7,238 nucleotides of DNA, from the NCBI GenBank assembly GCA_028293465.1, contig JAQGOT010000176.1, positions 1 through 7,238 of the forward strand, given 5' to 3'. Origin of the DNA: Pedosphaera sp. Its GTDB lineage: Bacteria > Verrucomicrobiota > Verrucomicrobiia > Limisphaerales > Pedosphaeraceae. A program made the position numbers and the translations under genes. Shown piece after piece: positions 6,116-7,238 of this stretch; positions within the stretch are counted from its first letter, which is position 1; every line of letters starts with the position of its first letter. The notes under the pieces are model-generated. The model did not search any database. It was not told the origin of the DNA and worked only from the letters and a program-made list of their open reading frames with translations.

Positions 6116-6162
6116 CCACGGGGCCAGAGACAATGGGGTTAAGACCCCGGTTGGCCTGGTGG
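6116..6162. promoter_or_regulatory. Long imperfect hairpin in the divergent lipoprotein-mqnD spacer
   Basis: CCACGGGGCCA at 6116-6126 pairs with TGGCCTGGTGG at 6152-6162, with one mismatch and one G-T pair. Inside it, GGGGT at 6135-6139 pairs exactly with ACCCC at 6144-6148 around a TAAG loop. The two stems are separated by an asymmetric internal loop of 8 and 3 bases. It lies 152 bases before mqnD and 44 bases before the lipoprotein ATG. It could be an RNA element in either leader, or an operator. It does not match a riboswitch class I know. Confidence 0.4.
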
Positions 6163-6223
6163 ACGGTTGCGTCTTTCGGTTTGATGGGGAGTGAACGGCG
6201 ACCATTCGTTCAAGCAGCGGATC

Positions 6224-6253
6224 CCGTCGGTGGCGAAATGTTTGATCCGACGG
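6224..6253. other. Second inverted repeat in the mqnD leader
   Basis: CCGTCGG at 6224-6230 is the exact reverse complement of CCGACGG at 6247-6253, around a 16-base loop. GGATC at 6219-6223 and GATCC at 6244-6248 offer a competing pairing, so two folds are possible. The remainder of 6072-6314 contains no gene or promoter I can support. Confidence 0.3.
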
Positions 6254-6314
6254 CCCTTGATCGGCGCGCGTTTTTGTTCGACAGGAGGCGTTCCAGCTTC
6301 AAGATTAGGGGTGC

Positions 6315-7166
6315 ATGGATAAACGAACACTGACGTTGGGCCATTCGCCGGATCCGGATGATGCCTTTATGTTTTATGGTCTGGCCAAGGAACTTGTGCC
6401 AAGCCAAGGCTACCACTTTCAGCACATCTTGCAGGACATCCAGACGCTGAACGAACGCGCCACGCGCGGTGAGCTGGATATCTCCGCCATCAGCATCCAT
6501 GCCTATGCCCACGTCAGCGGCCAATACGCGTTGCTGCCCAGCGGCGCAAGCATGGGCGATGGCTATGGACCAATGCTCGTTGCCAGGCAAAAGTTCACGC
6601 GGGAGGAGGTCGCCCGGAAACGCATCGCCGTGCCGGGTACGATGACGAGCGCCTTCCTCGCCTTGCAACTCTGGCTGGGGAAACCGGCGAAAGAGTTTGA
6701 TTACGTGGTCGTGCCTTTCGACCAAATTTGTCCAGCCGTGCGCTCGGGCGCGGCGGAGGTCGGGCTCAACATCCATGAAGCCCAGCTCACCTATCAGAAT
6801 GCGGGGTTGGTGGGGTGCGAGGATTTAGGCGTCTGGTGGGGGCGGGAAAATGGGGGCTTGCCGCTGCCATTAGGGGGCAACGTCATTCACAAGCGGTTTG
6901 AGCCCGCGGTGCGCAAAACCATCTCGAACATACTTACCACCAGCATCCAGTATAGCCTGGACCACCGTCCGGAGGCGGTGCAGCACGCGCTGCAATATGC
7001 GCGCGACATGGGCCGCGACCTGGCGGACAAGTTTGTGGGCATGTACGTGAACCATTGGACGCTGGACTATGGCGACAAAGGCCGCGAATCAATCCGGCGG
7101 TTCCTGGGACAAGCTTTTGAGAAGGGGTTGTTGCCGCACCGGCAGGAATTGGAATTCGTGGTGTAG
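6315..7166 (+). CDS. mqnD: 1,4-dihydroxy-6-naphthoate synthase (futalosine menaquinone pathway)
   Basis: MqnD converts cyclic dehypoxanthinyl futalosine to 1,4-dihydroxy-6-naphthoate in the cytoplasm, a late step of the futalosine route to menaquinone. The 283-residue length fits the family. Landmarks are the N-terminal LGHSPDPDDAFMFYGL (8-23), SAISIHAYAHV (57-67), GASMGDGYGPMLV (77-89), VPFDQI (133-138), IHEAQLTY (153-160), and DLGVWW with LPLPLGGNV (170-190). H154 in IHEAQLTY should correspond to the catalytic histidine proposed for the Thermus enzyme. The fold is a two-lobed periplasmic-binding-protein type without a signal peptide. The ATG at 6315 is the only usable start: no in-frame ATG, GTG or TTG lies within about 40 bases upstream. 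AGGGG is only 3 bases from it, which is unusually close, while a perfect AGGAGG (6283-6288) is 26 bases away. No other mqn gene lies in the window. Confidence 0.95.
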   Translation: MDKRTLTLGHSPDPDDAFMFYGLAKELVPSQGYHFQHILQDIQTLNERATRGELDISAISIHAYAHVSGQYALLPSGASMGDGYGPMLVARQKFTREEVARKRIAVPGTMTSAFLALQLWLGKPAKEFDYVVVPFDQICPAVRSGAAEVGLNIHEAQLTYQNAGLVGCEDLGVWWGRENGGLPLPLGGNVIHKRFEPAVRKTISNILTTSIQYSLDHRPEAVQHALQYARDMGRDLADKFVGMYVNHWTLDYGDKGRESIRRFLGQAFEKGLLPHRQELEFVV

Positions 7167-7238
7167 ATCCGCTGGCGCGACGCGGGGGATCAGGCCGGGC
7201 TTGGCGGTTGAAGCGGGCAGGTCCATGAACCTCTAAAG

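Noticed and set aside
6274..6306. Possible -35/-10 promoter (TTGTTC and AAGATT) before mqnD
   Set aside because: The spacing is 21 bases and the boxes match poorly, and transcription from it would start almost at the start codon.
6139..6330. Minus-strand frame of 63 codons within the mqnD leader
   Set aside because: It has no ribosome site, no recognisable motif, and overlaps the mqnD start and the leader hairpins.
7098..7226. Short minus-strand frame starting with ATG at 7226, preceded by GAGG
   Set aside because: It runs about 40 codons, mostly opposite the end of mqnD, and has no recognisable content. The ribosome-site-like GAGG is only 3 bases from the ATG.

Overview
The window reads as a piece of a GC-rich bacterial chromosome, most likely from the Verrucomicrobiota (Pedosphaera/Limisphaerales type). 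The grounds are the LVIVD-repeat secreted protein ending in a C-terminal module that closes in FYRL, a 2-keto-3-deoxygluconate-kinase-like sugar kinase, a menaquinone gene of the futalosine pathway (mqnD), and small proteins of types I recall from verrucomicrobial genomes. This assignment rests on recognition, not on a search. I see no rRNA, tRNA, CRISPR array, insertion sequence or phage gene.

Layout. At 1-903 (+) lies the 3' part of a surface or secreted LVIVD beta-propeller-type protein, cut by the window edge. A 225-base spacer with two inverted repeats follows. At 1129-2229 (+) is a PfkB-family sugar kinase (kdgK-like). It converges on a run of six minus-strand genes that reads from 6071 down to 2274. 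In transcription order these are a small lipoprotein, an acidic hypothetical protein, a ten-cysteine zinc-ribbon-like protein, a stress-type short-chain dehydrogenase (GSP39/YdaD-like), a pol-beta-type nucleotidyltransferase and a xylose-isomerase-like TIM-barrel protein. The last three are tightly packed (8-base overlap, then a 27-base gap) and look like one operon. A 243-base divergent spacer with two inverted repeats leads to mqnD at 6315-7166 (+). The final 72 bases hold nothing I can call.

How the genes relate. The kinase and the TIM-barrel protein could both serve sugar or sugar-acid catabolism, but they are convergent, so this is only proximity. The lipoprotein, acidic protein, zinc protein and SDR may form a stress or envelope group. 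MqnD points to menaquinone synthesis by the futalosine route. Several long plus-strand frames run opposite the minus-strand genes (for example 2394-3950 and 3793-5724); I treat them as mirror images of real genes.

I found no convincing new multi-gene system. The points most worth a second look are the 47-base hairpin in the mqnD/lipoprotein spacer, the stress-SDR/zinc-protein neighbourhood, and the overlapping SDR-nucleotidyltransferase pair.
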